Shown: piece after piece, positions 40,934 through 49,688 of the stretch
Position numbering within the stretch: the first letter of the stretch is position 1
Layout: each line of letters begins with the position of its first letter
Assembly (NCBI GenBank): GCA_049589355.1
Contig: JBAWAP010000280.1
Location: forward strand, 1 to 64,000
Length of the DNA: 64,000 nucleotides
Direction of reading: 5' to 3'
Source of the DNA: JBAWAP01 sp049589355
Lineage (GTDB): Bacteria > Chloroflexota > Anaerolineae > VGOG01
Program-made: the position numbers and the translations under genes
Notes under the pieces: generated by a model
The model's database searches: none
What the model was told of the DNA's origin: nothing
Seen by the model: only the letters and a program-made list of their open reading frames with translations

Positions 40934-42196
40934 ATGAAGCAGGAGGTCAAGATGATCAGCGTGGATGAGGCCCTGGAGTATGTTTTGAAGCACTTCGAGC
41001 CACTGGAGCCGGAGGAGGTGGAGATCCTCGACACTCTGGATCGGGTTTTGGCTGAGGACGTTTACTCCGATATGGACATCCCGCCTTTTGATAATTCGGC
41101 GATGGACGGGTATGCTGTACGGGCGGCGGATACGGTTGGGGCTGGCCCTGAAGCTTCTATCACGCTGCGAGTGATCGCCGACCTCGCCGCAGGCTACACC
41201 ACAGACCTGGTCGTGGAGGCAGGCACAGCCATCCGTATCATGACTGGAGCACCGCTTCCCGCCGGCGCTGATGCGGTGGTACGGTTCGAGGAAACTAGCG
41301 AGGGATTGTCAGCGGGCGAGAGAAGGGGGGATCGGATTGAGGTTTTTAGACAGGTTGTCGTCGGGGAGAATGTCCGGCCAGAGGGGGAGGACATTCGTAA
41401 AGGGGAGCTGGTTCTGGCTGAAGGCACAGTTCTGCGTCCTCAAGAGATCGGCGTGCTGGCTTCGCTGGGGAGGGCCAGGGTTCGGGTGATCCGCCGGCCA
41501 CGGGTGGCTATTTTGGCCACCGGCGACGAGCTCATCGCCATTGACGAGCCGCTGGCTCCAGGCAAGATTCGTAACTCCAATGAGTACTCCAACGCCGCGC
41601 TTGTCCAGCGCTATGGTGGTATCCCTATTCGCTTGGGGATAGCGCGCGATGACGTGGAGGAACTGACAGCCAAGATCCGTGAAGGTTTGACCCAAAAGGT
41701 TGATCTCTTCATCACTTCGGCTGGTGTATCGGTGGGAGACTACGATGTGGTCAAGGACGTCCTTGGTACCGAGGGAGAGATGCACTTTTGGCAGGTGCGT
41801 ATGAAACCCGGCAAACCTTTAGCCTTCGGCGAGATCCAAGGTGTGCCGCTCCTGGGCTTGCCCGGTAACCCCGTGTCGGCCATGGTTTCTTTTGAACAGT
41901 TCGCCCGGCCGGCTATCCTCAAGATGCTGGGCAAAAGGCGCCTGCGCAAGCCCACGGTAGAGGCCATTCTGGAGGAGGATGTCAAGAGCAGCGGGCGACG
42001 CAATTTCAAGCGGGCGGTGATAACAGAACGCGATGGCGAGTACTATGCCTCGGTCACCGGCCCGCAGGGCTCTGGCATCCTCACTTCCATGGTGAAAGCT
42101 AATGGCCTGGCCATAATCCCTGAGGGCATCAGGCAGATGAAGGCGGGCGAGCGGGTCACAGTCCAGATGCTGGATTGGCCAGAAGACGTTGAGTGA
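40934..42196 (+). CDS. moeA: Molybdopterin molybdenumtransferase MoeA
   Basis: 420 residues. DIPPFDNSAMDGYAVRA (about 49-65), RIMTGAPLPAGADAVV (about 97-112), GDELIAIDEPLAPGKIRNSN, SAGVSVGDYDVVKDVLG and KPGKPLAFG are canonical MoeA motifs. Inserts molybdate into adenylated molybdopterin. Overlaps mobB, making a Mo-cofactor unit. No Mo enzyme is in the window. Confidence 0.96.
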   Translation: MKQEVKMISVDEALEYVLKHFEPLEPEEVEILDTLDRVLAEDVYSDMDIPPFDNSAMDGYAVRAADTVGAGPEASITLRVIADLAAGYTTDLVVEAGTAIRIMTGAPLPAGADAVVRFEETSEGLSAGERRGDRIEVFRQVVVGENVRPEGEDIRKGELVLAEGTVLRPQEIGVLASLGRARVRVIRRPRVAILATGDELIAIDEPLAPGKIRNSNEYSNAALVQRYGGIPIRLGIARDDVEELTAKIREGLTQKVDLFITSAGVSVGDYDVVKDVLGTEGEMHFWQVRMKPGKPLAFGEIQGVPLLGLPGNPVSAMVSFEQFARPAILKMLGKRRLRKPTVEAILEEDVKSSGRRNFKRAVITERDGEYYASVTGPQGSGILTSMVKANGLAIIPEGIRQMKAGERVTVQMLDWPEDVE

Positions 42197-42716
42197 GGCC
42201 CTGTTGGTGATACCCATAATCTCTGTGGTCGGCAAGTCCGGGGTTGGCAAAACGACTTTGTTGGAGAAGTTGATCGCTGAGCTGAAGCAGCGGGGTTATC
42301 GTGTGGCTACTGTCAAGCACGATATTTACGGCTTCGAAATAGACCAACCTGGCAAGGACAGTTGGCGTCTCGCCCAGGCGGGCAGTGACAGCGTGGTTAT
42401 CGCCTCGCCTAAAAGGTTGGCTCTTATCAAGCGCCTCGATAGGGAGATGGCCCTGAGCGAGATTGCTGCCTTTCTAACCGATATTGACATAATCCTCACC
42501 GAGGGATATAAGCGAGGAAATGCACCCAAAATTGAGGTCTCGCGTCGGGAGAAGGGGAGGGAGCTTCTGTGCACCCCAGATGAGCTGGTAGCCATTATCT
42601 CTGACCAGCCGTTTGATCTGGACGTCCCTCAGTTTGGCCTTGATGATACGATGGGAATCGTTGGTTGGCTGGAGAGGAGATTCCTCTCAGGTAGGGGACA
42701 GGTGCTTGCTGGGTGA
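42189..42716 (+). CDS. mobB: Molybdopterin-guanine dinucleotide biosynthesis protein MobB
   Basis: 175 residues, GTP-binding Walker A VVGKSGVGKTTLLEKLI (about 14-30), TVKHD and the LTEGYK motif. Assists MobA in making the MGD form of the cofactor. TTG 42189 overlaps the moeA stop; GTG 42207 with GTGAGG upstream is an equally good start. Confidence 0.93.
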   Translation: MSEALLVIPIISVVGKSGVGKTTLLEKLIAELKQRGYRVATVKHDIYGFEIDQPGKDSWRLAQAGSDSVVIASPKRLALIKRLDREMALSEIAAFLTDIDIILTEGYKRGNAPKIEVSRREKGRELLCTPDELVAIISDQPFDLDVPQFGLDDTMGIVGWLERRFLSGRGQVLAG

Positions 42717-42756
42717 GGCCAGGGCGGCTCATTAAGCTAACCGAGGAGGGTGGACC

Positions 42757-42951
42757 ATGACACGAGTACGGTGTCTGTTGGACGAGTGTGTCTTTTGGTA
42801 TGAGGGCTTCTGTCGTGCTGAGGAGATTGAAATAGATCCTGAGCTGGGTTGTTTAGCCCTTATGGGGAGCGACGATCAGATGAGGAAGAGGGATGGAGCG
42901 ATGAGGAGCTCTTCGGCCCGGATGAGTGGGAGGAGGATTTCTAATTCATGA
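42757..42951 (+). CDS. Small Cys-rich protein, possibly frameshifted
   Basis: 64 codons in the open frame: MTRVRCLLDECVFWYEGFCRAEEIEIDPELGC..., four Cys in a C-x4-C-x8-C spacing reminiscent of DUF1540-like metal-binding proteins. The remaining 35 codons (MGSDDQMRKRDGAMRSS...) look random, while another frame from about 42850 reads RRSDEEEGWSDEELFGPDEWEEDF (stop 42942-42944), the acidic end expected of such proteins. A frameshift (mutation, sequencing error, or slippage) near 42850 is likely. ATG has GAGGAGGGTGG upstream. Confidence 0.6.
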   Translation: MTRVRCLLDECVFWYEGFCRAEEIEIDPELGCLALMGSDDQMRKRDGAMRSSSARMSGRRISNS

Positions 42952-43760
42952 CCAGCGAGAGAGGAAGTACTGCCTCTATCCGCGGATACGTTCGCTCCGA
43001 GGTCTTCCCTACGCCCTTTTGTGCGGGTTGTGGGCATGGCATCCTGTTAGGAGCCATCCTTCGGGCCATTGATGAGCTTGGCTGGAACATGGAGGAGGTG
43101 CTGTTCGTTTCAGGGATAGGCTGTGGGGGTTGGATACCTAGTCCCCATTTCGTCGCCGATACCCTGCATACCACCCATGGCCGGCCGGTGGCTTTTGCCA
43201 CGGGTGCCAAGCTCTTTAACTCCAAGCTCCGGGTAGTGGTCATTGGAGGCGATGGGGATATAGCCTCCATCGGGGGCAACCATCTCATTCACGCTGCCCG
43301 GCGGGATATTGATCTCACGGTCATCTGCGCCAACAATGGGGTCTATGGCATGACCGGTGGCCAGGTAACGCCTACTACGCCTTTGGGGGCCAGCACGGCG
43401 ACCACGCCAGCAGGCAATCCTGATAGACCCTTCGACCTTTGTCGCTTGGTGGAGGCAGCCGGAGCTACCTACGTGGCCCGCTATTCGGTCTACCAGGTGC
43501 GCCTGCTGATCCGAGCTCTAAAGCGGGCCTTGGAGCATCGGGGTTTCGCCTTTGTGGAGGTTCTCAGCACCTGTCCGACGCAATATGGGCGGCGCAACGA
43601 TCTGGCTGATCCGGTGGCGATGTTGCGCGATTTGAAAGAGCGTTGCTTGACCTTGAGCCAGGCTGCAAAGATCAGCCCTGAAGAGCTGAAGGACAAGATA
43701 ATAGTTGGTGAGTTTGTCGGGGGGGATAAGGAAACGAGATTAATTTCTGTGACTACGTAG
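42948..43760 (+). CDS. 2-oxoacid:ferredoxin oxidoreductase beta subunit (KorB-like)
   Basis: 270 residues. TPP-binding beta subunit: CAGCGHGILLGAILRAI, then GGDGDIASIGGNHLIHAARR...ICANNGVYGMTGGQVTPTTP (GDG...NN). Clusters with 2-oxoglutarate-type enzymes. The alpha subunit usually lies directly upstream; here the upstream genes are a small Cys protein, mobB and moeA, so the subunit is encoded apart. Its stop overlaps convergently with the S1-domain gene. Confidence 0.9.
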   Translation: MTSERGSTASIRGYVRSEVFPTPFCAGCGHGILLGAILRAIDELGWNMEEVLFVSGIGCGGWIPSPHFVADTLHTTHGRPVAFATGAKLFNSKLRVVVIGGDGDIASIGGNHLIHAARRDIDLTVICANNGVYGMTGGQVTPTTPLGASTATTPAGNPDRPFDLCRLVEAAGATYVARYSVYQVRLLIRALKRALEHRGFAFVEVLSTCPTQYGRRNDLADPVAMLRDLKERCLTLSQAAKISPEELKDKIIVGEFVGGDKETRLISVTT

Positions 43761-44486
43761 CGTCCTGGTGATGATGTCGTTTTGTTCGCTCCGGGGAGGT
43801 CTCTTCTCGCCCCTCTTTGCCTTCTTCCCTCTGTTGTTTCTTTGCTGATCGAAGGCTTCTTGGATCGCCAATTCCATGATTGTGGGGAGGGGCTCCTCTC
43901 CTTCGATTTCTTCTAGGGGGATTTCTTTCATACTCAACTCGATCTGGCGCTTTCCGCGGTTGACGTTTAGCACTTTTACTTCCACCTCTTCGCCCACTGA
44001 TACTATTTCAGATGGATCCTCAACGTAGCCCGGGGCCAACTCACTAACGTGTACTAATCCGTCGCGGCCAATACCAATATCTACGAAGGCGCCGAACGGA
44101 GCCAGGCGCGTCACTTTGCCTTCGATAATCATGCCTGGCTTCAAGTCATGGAGGGTTCTCTTGGGTGGTTCTATCATGGTTAGGCTGATGCGTCCCCTCC
44201 TGCGATCCACTTTCCTTACCCAGACTGTTACCTCACTGCCTTCCTTTACGACCTCTGTGACCTTGTTGATTGGATCCTGGCTCAGTTGGGAGATGTGGAC
44301 CCACCCATCTTGGCTCAAGCCGATGTCCACGAAAGCCCCCGAGAGCCCTACCTTGGTTACCTTGCCTCTCAGCCTCATACGCGGCTTTAGATCTTTGATG
44401 CTAGTTGGCTGCTTTTCATGAGCATCCTCAGCCTGATTGTGTTGCTCTGTCGTCGCTAACCTTTCTGTGTTGTCAGGCATAGTCAT
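43740..44486 (-). CDS. Protein with two S1 RNA-binding domains
   Basis: 248 residues from ATG 44486 (MTMPDN...). Two S1 domains: about 33-105 (RLRGKVTKVGLSGAFVDIGLSQDGWVHISQLS) and about 115-188 (IIEGKVTRLAPFGAFVDIGIGRDGLVHVSELA), followed by a basic tail (RNNRGKKAKRGEKRPPRSE). Smaller than ribosomal protein S1; likely a translation or RNA-turnover factor. A longer frame into 44630 runs through the next gene and is rejected. Confidence 0.85.
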   Translation of the reverse strand: MTMPDNTERLATTEQHNQAEDAHEKQPTSIKDLKPRMRLRGKVTKVGLSGAFVDIGLSQDGWVHISQLSQDPINKVTEVVKEGSEVTVWVRKVDRRRGRISLTMIEPPKRTLHDLKPGMIIEGKVTRLAPFGAFVDIGIGRDGLVHVSELAPGYVEDPSEIVSVGEEVEVKVLNVNRGKRQIELSMKEIPLEEIEGEEPLPTIMELAIQEAFDQQRNNRGKKAKRGEKRPPRSEQNDIITRTLRSHRN

Positions 44487-44487
44487 C

Positions 44488-44748
44488 TTAATCCCATTCT
44501 TCCTCAAGGTCTTCTTCGTCGAGATAATCGAGGTCGTAGGTTTCCTCCGTTTTCTCTTCGTAGGCTTCGATGATTTCCTCGTATGTTTCCTCGCTACAAG
44601 GGTTGTATTTATCGAAGCTAGCCGGTTCACCGCAGATAGGGCAGGGGATGTCCCTGGCTGTGCTGTCGTCCATTTCTTCCTGAGTTACGGCATAGTCGAA
44701 AGTGAGATTACATTCTGGGCATTGAGCCGTGGTTTTGAAGTAGTTCAC
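44488..44748 (-). CDS. Zinc-ribbon protein
   Basis: 86 residues from GTG 44748 with AAGGAGGA upstream. CPEC (near 11) and CPIC (near 36) form a zinc ribbon, and the rest is strongly acidic (EETYEEIIEAYEEKTEET... LDEEDLEEEWD). One base separates it from the S1 gene, so they are co-transcribed. Function unknown. Confidence 0.7.
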   Translation of the reverse strand: MNYFKTTAQCPECNLTFDYAVTQEEMDDSTARDIPCPICGEPASFDKYNPCSEETYEEIIEAYEEKTEETYDLDYLDEEDLEEEWD

Positions 44749-45026
44749 GTCTTGTTCCTCCTTAACTAGCCAGATAGCGCGATACATTATACCACTAATG
44801 TAGATTTTTCACAAGGTCAGCCTTGACGTTTGCTAAAGTTCGTGGTAGTATTAAAGGAGTATGGCTCGCTGCCTCCTTCGCGTAGCCAGACATCCTGGAT
44901 TTCCAAAAACGTTTATGGTCTGATACAGAGCTAAACTACGCGAAGTTGAGGAGCATGGGAAGAGAAACTTATGCATCTGACCGGGCCAGACAGGGAAAGG
45001 GGTGGGAGGGTCATCGGTAGGGGAGT

Positions 45027-45677
45027 ATGGCTAGAGAAGCGAATGGGGCAGTGATTTTTGATATGGATGGGGTAATGGTATATACTGCACTACAGCATTT
45101 CGCTGCCTGGAGGCAGGTTTTCGCTGAGATGGGGCGGGAGCTCAGTGAAGAGGAATTTCGAGCCACCTTTGGCTGGCGCAATCAGGAGGTATTGCAGCAT
45201 ATGCTGGGAGACAGGGTCTCAGAAGTCCAGGTAGAGGAGTTGGGGCGCAGGAAGGAGGAATACTATCGTGCTTTACTACGGGGAGGGGTGGAGGCTACGC
45301 CGGGCTTCATGCGTTTGCTTACAGCACTCAGGGATAATGGTTTCAAGATAGCTGTTGGTACCTCGGCGCCTCGACAGAATGTAGGGTTGATACTAGATGT
45401 GTTGAGTATTAGGGAACAGCTAGATGCTGTGGTTACCGGGGAAGACGTGGATAGAGGCAAGCCTGATCCCAAAACCTTCCTGCTTGCAGCTCAGCGATGC
45501 AATGTAGAGCCGAGGAGGTGCTTGGTCTTTGAGGACGCGGCGGCTGGCATCCAGGCGGCCAAAGCAGCGGGCATGAGGTGCATTGGAGTCGGAAGAATGG
45601 ATATGGCCCAGGCAGATCTCACGGTGGATAGTCTGACGAAGGTAACAATTCAAGTCATAAGATCGTTATTAGATTAA
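45027..45677 (+). CDS. HAD hydrolase, beta-phosphoglucomutase-like
   Basis: 216 residues. Motif I VIFDMDGVMVYT, motif II TSAPRQN, motif III GKPDPKTFLLAA, motif IV VFEDAAAGIQAAKAAGM. Phosphatase or sugar phosphomutase of subfamily IA, substrate unknown. Its stop is in the same frame as the following hflX, separated by 66 nt. Confidence 0.9.
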   Translation: MAREANGAVIFDMDGVMVYTALQHFAAWRQVFAEMGRELSEEEFRATFGWRNQEVLQHMLGDRVSEVQVEELGRRKEEYYRALLRGGVEATPGFMRLLTALRDNGFKIAVGTSAPRQNVGLILDVLSIREQLDAVVTGEDVDRGKPDPKTFLLAAQRCNVEPRRCLVFEDAAAGIQAAKAAGMRCIGVGRMDMAQADLTVDSLTKVTIQVIRSLLD

Positions 45678-45740
45678 GGAGGGATAGCTATCGCTAAGGA
45701 AGCAGTATTTACTAACTCGGGTCTCGAGCGAGGGCTCCTC

Positions 45741-46994
45741 GTGGGGGCGAAGCTAAAAAACGAGCGTGACGGCTGGTCGGTTGAGGACTCGCTGGCGGAG
45801 TTGGCTCAGTTGGCCCGTACGGCCGGCGTGGAGGTGGGCGGCCAGACCTTCCAGAAACTGGATGCCATCAACCCGGCTACCTATATTGGTAAAGGCAAAG
45901 TAGAGGAAATTGGGACGCTCAAAGAGGAGCTAGACTGTGATCTAGTCATCTTCGATGACGAGCTGGCGCCACGCCAGCAACGCGAGTTGGAGGAAGCCTG
46001 GGGTGTGAAAGTCTTGGATCGCACGTCTTTGATCCTGGACATCTTTGCCCAGCATGCGCATACCAAGGAGGGCCAGCTACAGGTAGAACTTGCTCAATAT
46101 GAGTACCGCCTGCCGCGGCTGACGCGCATGTGGACACACTTGGCCCGTCAGGCAGGGGGTGGAGTAGCTCGGGGTGGTGCAGGGGGGGTGGGTCTGCGGG
46201 GTCCGGGCGAAAGGCAGCTTGAGATTGACCGTCGCCGCATTAGAGAGCGCATCTCGCAGCTCAAACAAGAGCTGGAGCAGGTGCGTGTTCACCGGCGCCT
46301 TTATCGCCGACGGCGCCATCAAGCAGCCATACCCGTGATAGCGATTGTGGGTTATACGAATGCGGGTAAATCAACTTTGCTTAACGCAATTTCTGGAGCT
46401 GAGGTGTTGGTAGAGGATAAGCTTTTTGCCACCCTGGATCCTATAACAAGGCGGGTGCTGCTGCCACAGGGACAGGTGGCCCTTTTCACCGACACTGTGG
46501 GCTTCATCCAAAAGCTGCCCACTCAACTGATAGCTGCCTTTCGCGCTACCTTGGAGGAGATTAATGATGCAGCCCTTCTCCTGCATGTAATTGACATAAC
46601 ACATCCCAGCGTGTTGCTGCAAAGTCGGGTAGTGGAGGACACACTGAAGGACTTAGGCGCTACAGATGTGCCTGTAGTGGTAGCCCTCAACAAAGTTGAC
46701 CAGTTAGACAGCCCAGATGGGGTTCAACGCATGATGCGGGAGTTTCCCAACAGCTTAGCTATTTCGGCCAAAGAAAGAATTGGTTTGGACGAGCTGTTGG
46801 CTCACAGTGAAGCTGTTCTCAATGGGAGCTTGGTGCGTATCAAGGCTTGCATCCCTTACCGGGAAGGCGAGCTGGTCTCGCTTTTCCATCGGCAGGGCTT
46901 GGTGGAACGAGAGGAGTACGATCCCGAAGGAACCATTTTGGAGGGCCGCCTGCCAGCTCGGTTTCTGAAGGCTTTCCGGCATTGCTTGATCTGA
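45741..46994 (+). CDS. hflX: GTPase HflX
   Basis: 417 residues from GTG 45741. HflX N-domain with QTFQKLDAINPATYIGKGK, Gly-rich linker GGGVARGGAGGVGLRGPGERQLE, then GTPase G1 GYTNAGKSTLLNAI, G3 DTVGF, G4 NKVD. Ribosome-associated GTPase that splits stalled 70S. A strong Shine-Dalgarno AAGGAGGG (45676-45683) lies far upstream with no ATG/GTG/TTG after it until 45741; the codon at the right spacing is ATC 45690, and the in-frame translation from there (AKEAVFTNSGLERGLLVGAKL) also looks HflX-like, so a non-standard start is possible. Confidence 0.94.
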   Translation: MGAKLKNERDGWSVEDSLAELAQLARTAGVEVGGQTFQKLDAINPATYIGKGKVEEIGTLKEELDCDLVIFDDELAPRQQRELEEAWGVKVLDRTSLILDIFAQHAHTKEGQLQVELAQYEYRLPRLTRMWTHLARQAGGGVARGGAGGVGLRGPGERQLEIDRRRIRERISQLKQELEQVRVHRRLYRRRRHQAAIPVIAIVGYTNAGKSTLLNAISGAEVLVEDKLFATLDPITRRVLLPQGQVALFTDTVGFIQKLPTQLIAAFRATLEEINDAALLLHVIDITHPSVLLQSRVVEDTLKDLGATDVPVVVALNKVDQLDSPDGVQRMMREFPNSLAISAKERIGLDELLAHSEAVLNGSLVRIKACIPYREGELVSLFHRQGLVEREEYDPEGTILEGRLPARFLKAFRHCLI

Positions 46995-47380
46995 TGCCTA
47001 CCTGACTTTATGAGGTCATCTGAAGTTCAGACTATATATGTTATGTACATAAACGGCGCATCAGAGGCTCAATCTTGATTGATAATTCAACGCATCTGGA
47101 CGTTTGCTGAGATACTCCCCTGAAAGGCTCTCTAAAAGCCCTTGGAATTGGACCTCAATGATCTTCCTTTTTCTAATTGGTGCTGAGTCCTAAATGGATC
47201 TCCGCTAATGGTGGCTCCTTGGGTGTCCTATTCATGTTTCCCAATTGTTGAACTTGCCTACACCCATGATATGTGCTAGAATAATCTTAAGTTTGGGCTA
47301 ATTGCTTGTGGGAGAGCCTGTCCCTTGCAATTCCCCAGTATATAGTTATGTCAAATCAAACAGAGGGGGAGTGAGTTTAC
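46995..47380. other. Gene-free 386-bp region
   Basis: No ORF with an RBS, no repeat of the dispersed families. It contains one credible promoter for the downstream ctpA-like gene at 47254-47282. Confidence 0.6.
47254..47282 (+). promoter_or_regulatory. Promoter upstream of ctpA
   Basis: TTGCCT (47254-47259), 17 bp, TAGAAT (47277-47282), about 99 nt before the ATG. Confidence 0.55.
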
Positions 47381-48601
47381 ATGTCGAAGCTGTTGCACGG
47401 TTGTCTCAGATTGACTGTTGTGGCTTTGCTGGTGGCTTTGATTACCAGTGTGGCTTTTCTAGCGGGCTTTGTAGCAAGGGCTTCCCTACCACCCACCCTT
47501 ACTGCTGTAGCTGTGGGGCCTGATAGCAGCGAGGAAGAAGCCTTTCGCATCTTTTGGGAGGCCTGGGATATTCTGGAGCGCGATTTCTACGGTGACTTGC
47601 CGGATGCCCAGGAGATGGCCTATAGCGCTATCCGTGGAGTGATAGATGGCCTCGATGATAAATACACCGCTTTCCTAGATCCCAAGATAGCTTCCATCAT
47701 CAGAGAGGATATGTCAGGCGCGTTCGATGGCATCGGCGCTGTGATTGACATGAATGACGAGGGCAAGCTGGTGATCGTCCAGACCTTCGATGGCAAGCCA
47801 GCAGCACGGGCTGGCCTTAAGCCCGGTGACATAGTCCTTGCTGTAGATGATACGATCATTGAAAAAATGAGTATCTTCGAAGCCGTGGGTCTAATCCGAG
47901 GACCGGCAGGCAGCGTAGCTCGCCTGACGATAAAACGGCAGGGCCTCGAAGATCCCTTCGTTGTCGAAGTAGTCCGGCAGAGAATCGAGGTTCCCGTCGT
48001 GGAATCGAGGATGCTGGATGGTGACATCGCCTATCTCAAGCTTTCCGAGTTCAATAGTCAGGCTACGAGTGAGCTCAAAGCGGGCTTGCGGTCTCTGCTG
48101 GCTGAAGAACCGAGGGCCCTGGTCCTCGATCTGCGCAACAATCCAGGGGGCTTCTTGGATGTGGCCGTAGAGGTGGGCAGTCAATTCGTTAGCGAGGGAT
48201 CTATCCTCGTGGAGACATTCAAGGATGGCCAAAGTAGGGATTATCCTGTCCAAGGGGGCGGGCTCGCTACCAATATACCTTTAGCAGTGTTGGTTAATGG
48301 TGGTACTGCCAGCGCCTCGGAGATTGTGGCTGGCGCCATTCAAGACACTAGCCGGGGTCTACTGATTGGTGAGGAGACCTTTGGCAAGGGATCAGTCCAG
48401 CTCTCCCATCAGCTTAGTGATAACTCCGAGTTGCGGGTTACCTATGCATATTGGCTTACGCCCAGCGGACGTGCCATTCACGATAAGGGTCTTGTTCCCG
48501 ACATCCAGGTGGACATGACCGAGGAGGACATTGAGGCTGGCCGTGATCCACAATTGCAACGCGCGGTTGAGTATTTGCGAGGATTAACAAGTGAAGGGTA
48601 A
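47381..48601 (+). CDS. ctpA: S41 family C-terminal processing peptidase
   Basis: 406 residues. Signal/anchor helix at about 9-34, PDZ domain about 110-190 (GIGAVIDMNDEGKLVIVQTFDGKPAARAGLKPGDIVLAVDD), then the S41 catalytic domain with the Ser in GTASASEIVAGA (near 313) and Lys K336 in FGKGSVQ. Exported serine peptidase that trims or degrades proteins with non-polar C-termini, including tmRNA-tagged ones outside the cytoplasm in relatives. Followed directly by smpB and ssrA, a sensible quality-control neighbourhood. GGGGGAG precedes the ATG. Confidence 0.95.
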   Translation: MSKLLHGCLRLTVVALLVALITSVAFLAGFVARASLPPTLTAVAVGPDSSEEEAFRIFWEAWDILERDFYGDLPDAQEMAYSAIRGVIDGLDDKYTAFLDPKIASIIREDMSGAFDGIGAVIDMNDEGKLVIVQTFDGKPAARAGLKPGDIVLAVDDTIIEKMSIFEAVGLIRGPAGSVARLTIKRQGLEDPFVVEVVRQRIEVPVVESRMLDGDIAYLKLSEFNSQATSELKAGLRSLLAEEPRALVLDLRNNPGGFLDVAVEVGSQFVSEGSILVETFKDGQSRDYPVQGGGLATNIPLAVLVNGGTASASEIVAGAIQDTSRGLLIGEETFGKGSVQLSHQLSDNSELRVTYAYWLTPSGRAIHDKGLVPDIQVDMTEEDIEAGRDPQLQRAVEYLRGLTSEG

Positions 48602-49061
48602 ACAGAAATTAGTTGCTACCAACCGCAAGGCACGCCACGATTACTTTATCGACGAGACCTATGAGGCTGGGATTGTTCTCACCGGCACGGAGATCAAGTC
48701 AGCGCGAGTTGGTCGTGTCAATTTGCGAGATAGTTATGTCCAGGTGAAAAACGGCGAGCTTTGGCTAATAGATACCCACATCGCTCCCTACGAACAGGCC
48801 GGGCACAGCAGCCATGAGCCCAAGCGCCCCCGCAAGCTGCTGATGCGTCGCCGCGAGATCAACTGGCTAGAGGGCAAAGTGCAAGAGAAGGGCTACACTC
48901 TCGTTCCTCTACGTCTTTACCTTAAAGACAACAAATGGGCCAAGGTAGAGATCGCCTTGGCCCGGGGCAAGAAGCTCTACGACAAGCGCCAAGCCATCCG
49001 TGAGCGCGATGCCCAGCGGGAGATGGAGCGTGGGCTAGTTAGACGGAGTAAGAGATTATGA
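48591..49061 (+). CDS. smpB: SsrA-binding protein SmpB
   Basis: 156 residues from GTG 48591, overlapping the ctpA-like stop. KLVATNRKARHDYFIDETYEAGIVLTGTEIKSARVGRVNLRDSY is diagnostic, and the C-terminal KKLYDKRQAIRERD helix enters the decoding site. Essential partner of tmRNA, encoded just upstream. Confidence 0.98.
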   Translation: MKGKQKLVATNRKARHDYFIDETYEAGIVLTGTEIKSARVGRVNLRDSYVQVKNGELWLIDTHIAPYEQAGHSSHEPKRPRKLLMRRREINWLEGKVQEKGYTLVPLRLYLKDNKWAKVEIALARGKKLYDKRQAIRERDAQREMERGLVRRSKRL

Positions 49062-49091
49062 CAATACAGGCTGAGGTCTTGGGAGTCCCAG

Positions 49092-49120
49092 TTGCCGAGA
49101 ATCCAGAAGTGTGCTATAAT
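49092..49120 (+). promoter_or_regulatory. Promoter of ssrA
   Basis: TTGCCG (49092-49097), 17 bp, TATAAT (49115-49120); transcription would start near the mature 5' end at 49134. Confidence 0.75.
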
Positions 49121-49133
49121 CTAATTGTAATTT

Positions 49134-49499
49134 GGGGATGAAAGGTTTCGACAGGGAAGGCTGGCCAGGGATTGCAAGCCGAGGTGCCCTACCCTCGCGA
49201 AACAAGGGCAACTAAAAATAACTGGCGAACCTCAACTCGCTCTGGCTGCCTAAGAGTGGCCACGTCTGTCCAGGTCTTCCCCGATAGACCTGGATCAGAT
49301 GTCACAGAAAATCAGGGTGCGATGCTCTGGATGGCGATAAGGAGCACCAAAGCCAAGCTAACAAGCTTGAATCGCCTAGTTTGAGCCAGACCCTGTCGGT
49401 CGGGGCTGACTTGAGCGAAAAGCAAAAGACTGACTAAGCTTGTAGTACATCCCAGGTCGAGCTCTCTGGACGCGGGTTCGATTCCCGCCATCTCCACCA
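49134..49499 (+). ncRNA. ssrA: tmRNA (transfer-messenger RNA)
   Basis: About 366 nt. The 5' GGGGATGAAAGGTTTCGACAG and 3' CGGGTTCGATTCCCG...CATCTCCACCA pair as the tRNA-like domain. The resume codon GCG is at 49197-49199, and the tag reads AKQGQLKITGEPQLALAA with stop TAA at 49251-49253. The terminal LALAA is the usual degradation signal. One-piece form; no intron. Confidence 0.97.
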
Positions 49500-49510
49500 A
49501 ATACTCCACG

Positions 49511-49558
49511 AAATAGAATGTCTGTAGGGATCCCCTACCCCTACAGACATTCTATTTT
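49511..49558 (+). terminator. Rho-independent terminator after ssrA
   Basis: AAATAGAATGTCTGTAGGG and CCCCTACAGACATTCTATTTT form a long hairpin ending in T residues; also able to act for the convergent gene. Confidence 0.85.
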
Positions 49559-49688
49559 CCCCCCTTCTTCCCTTACTACTATCCTGCCGACCAACCGCTC
49601 GTTTCGCATAGTATAATTTACCCCTTTCAGAACTTTCAGCGAAGTGAATTTCGTAAAGACCTTGACTACGCGAACCACGCTGCTTCAA

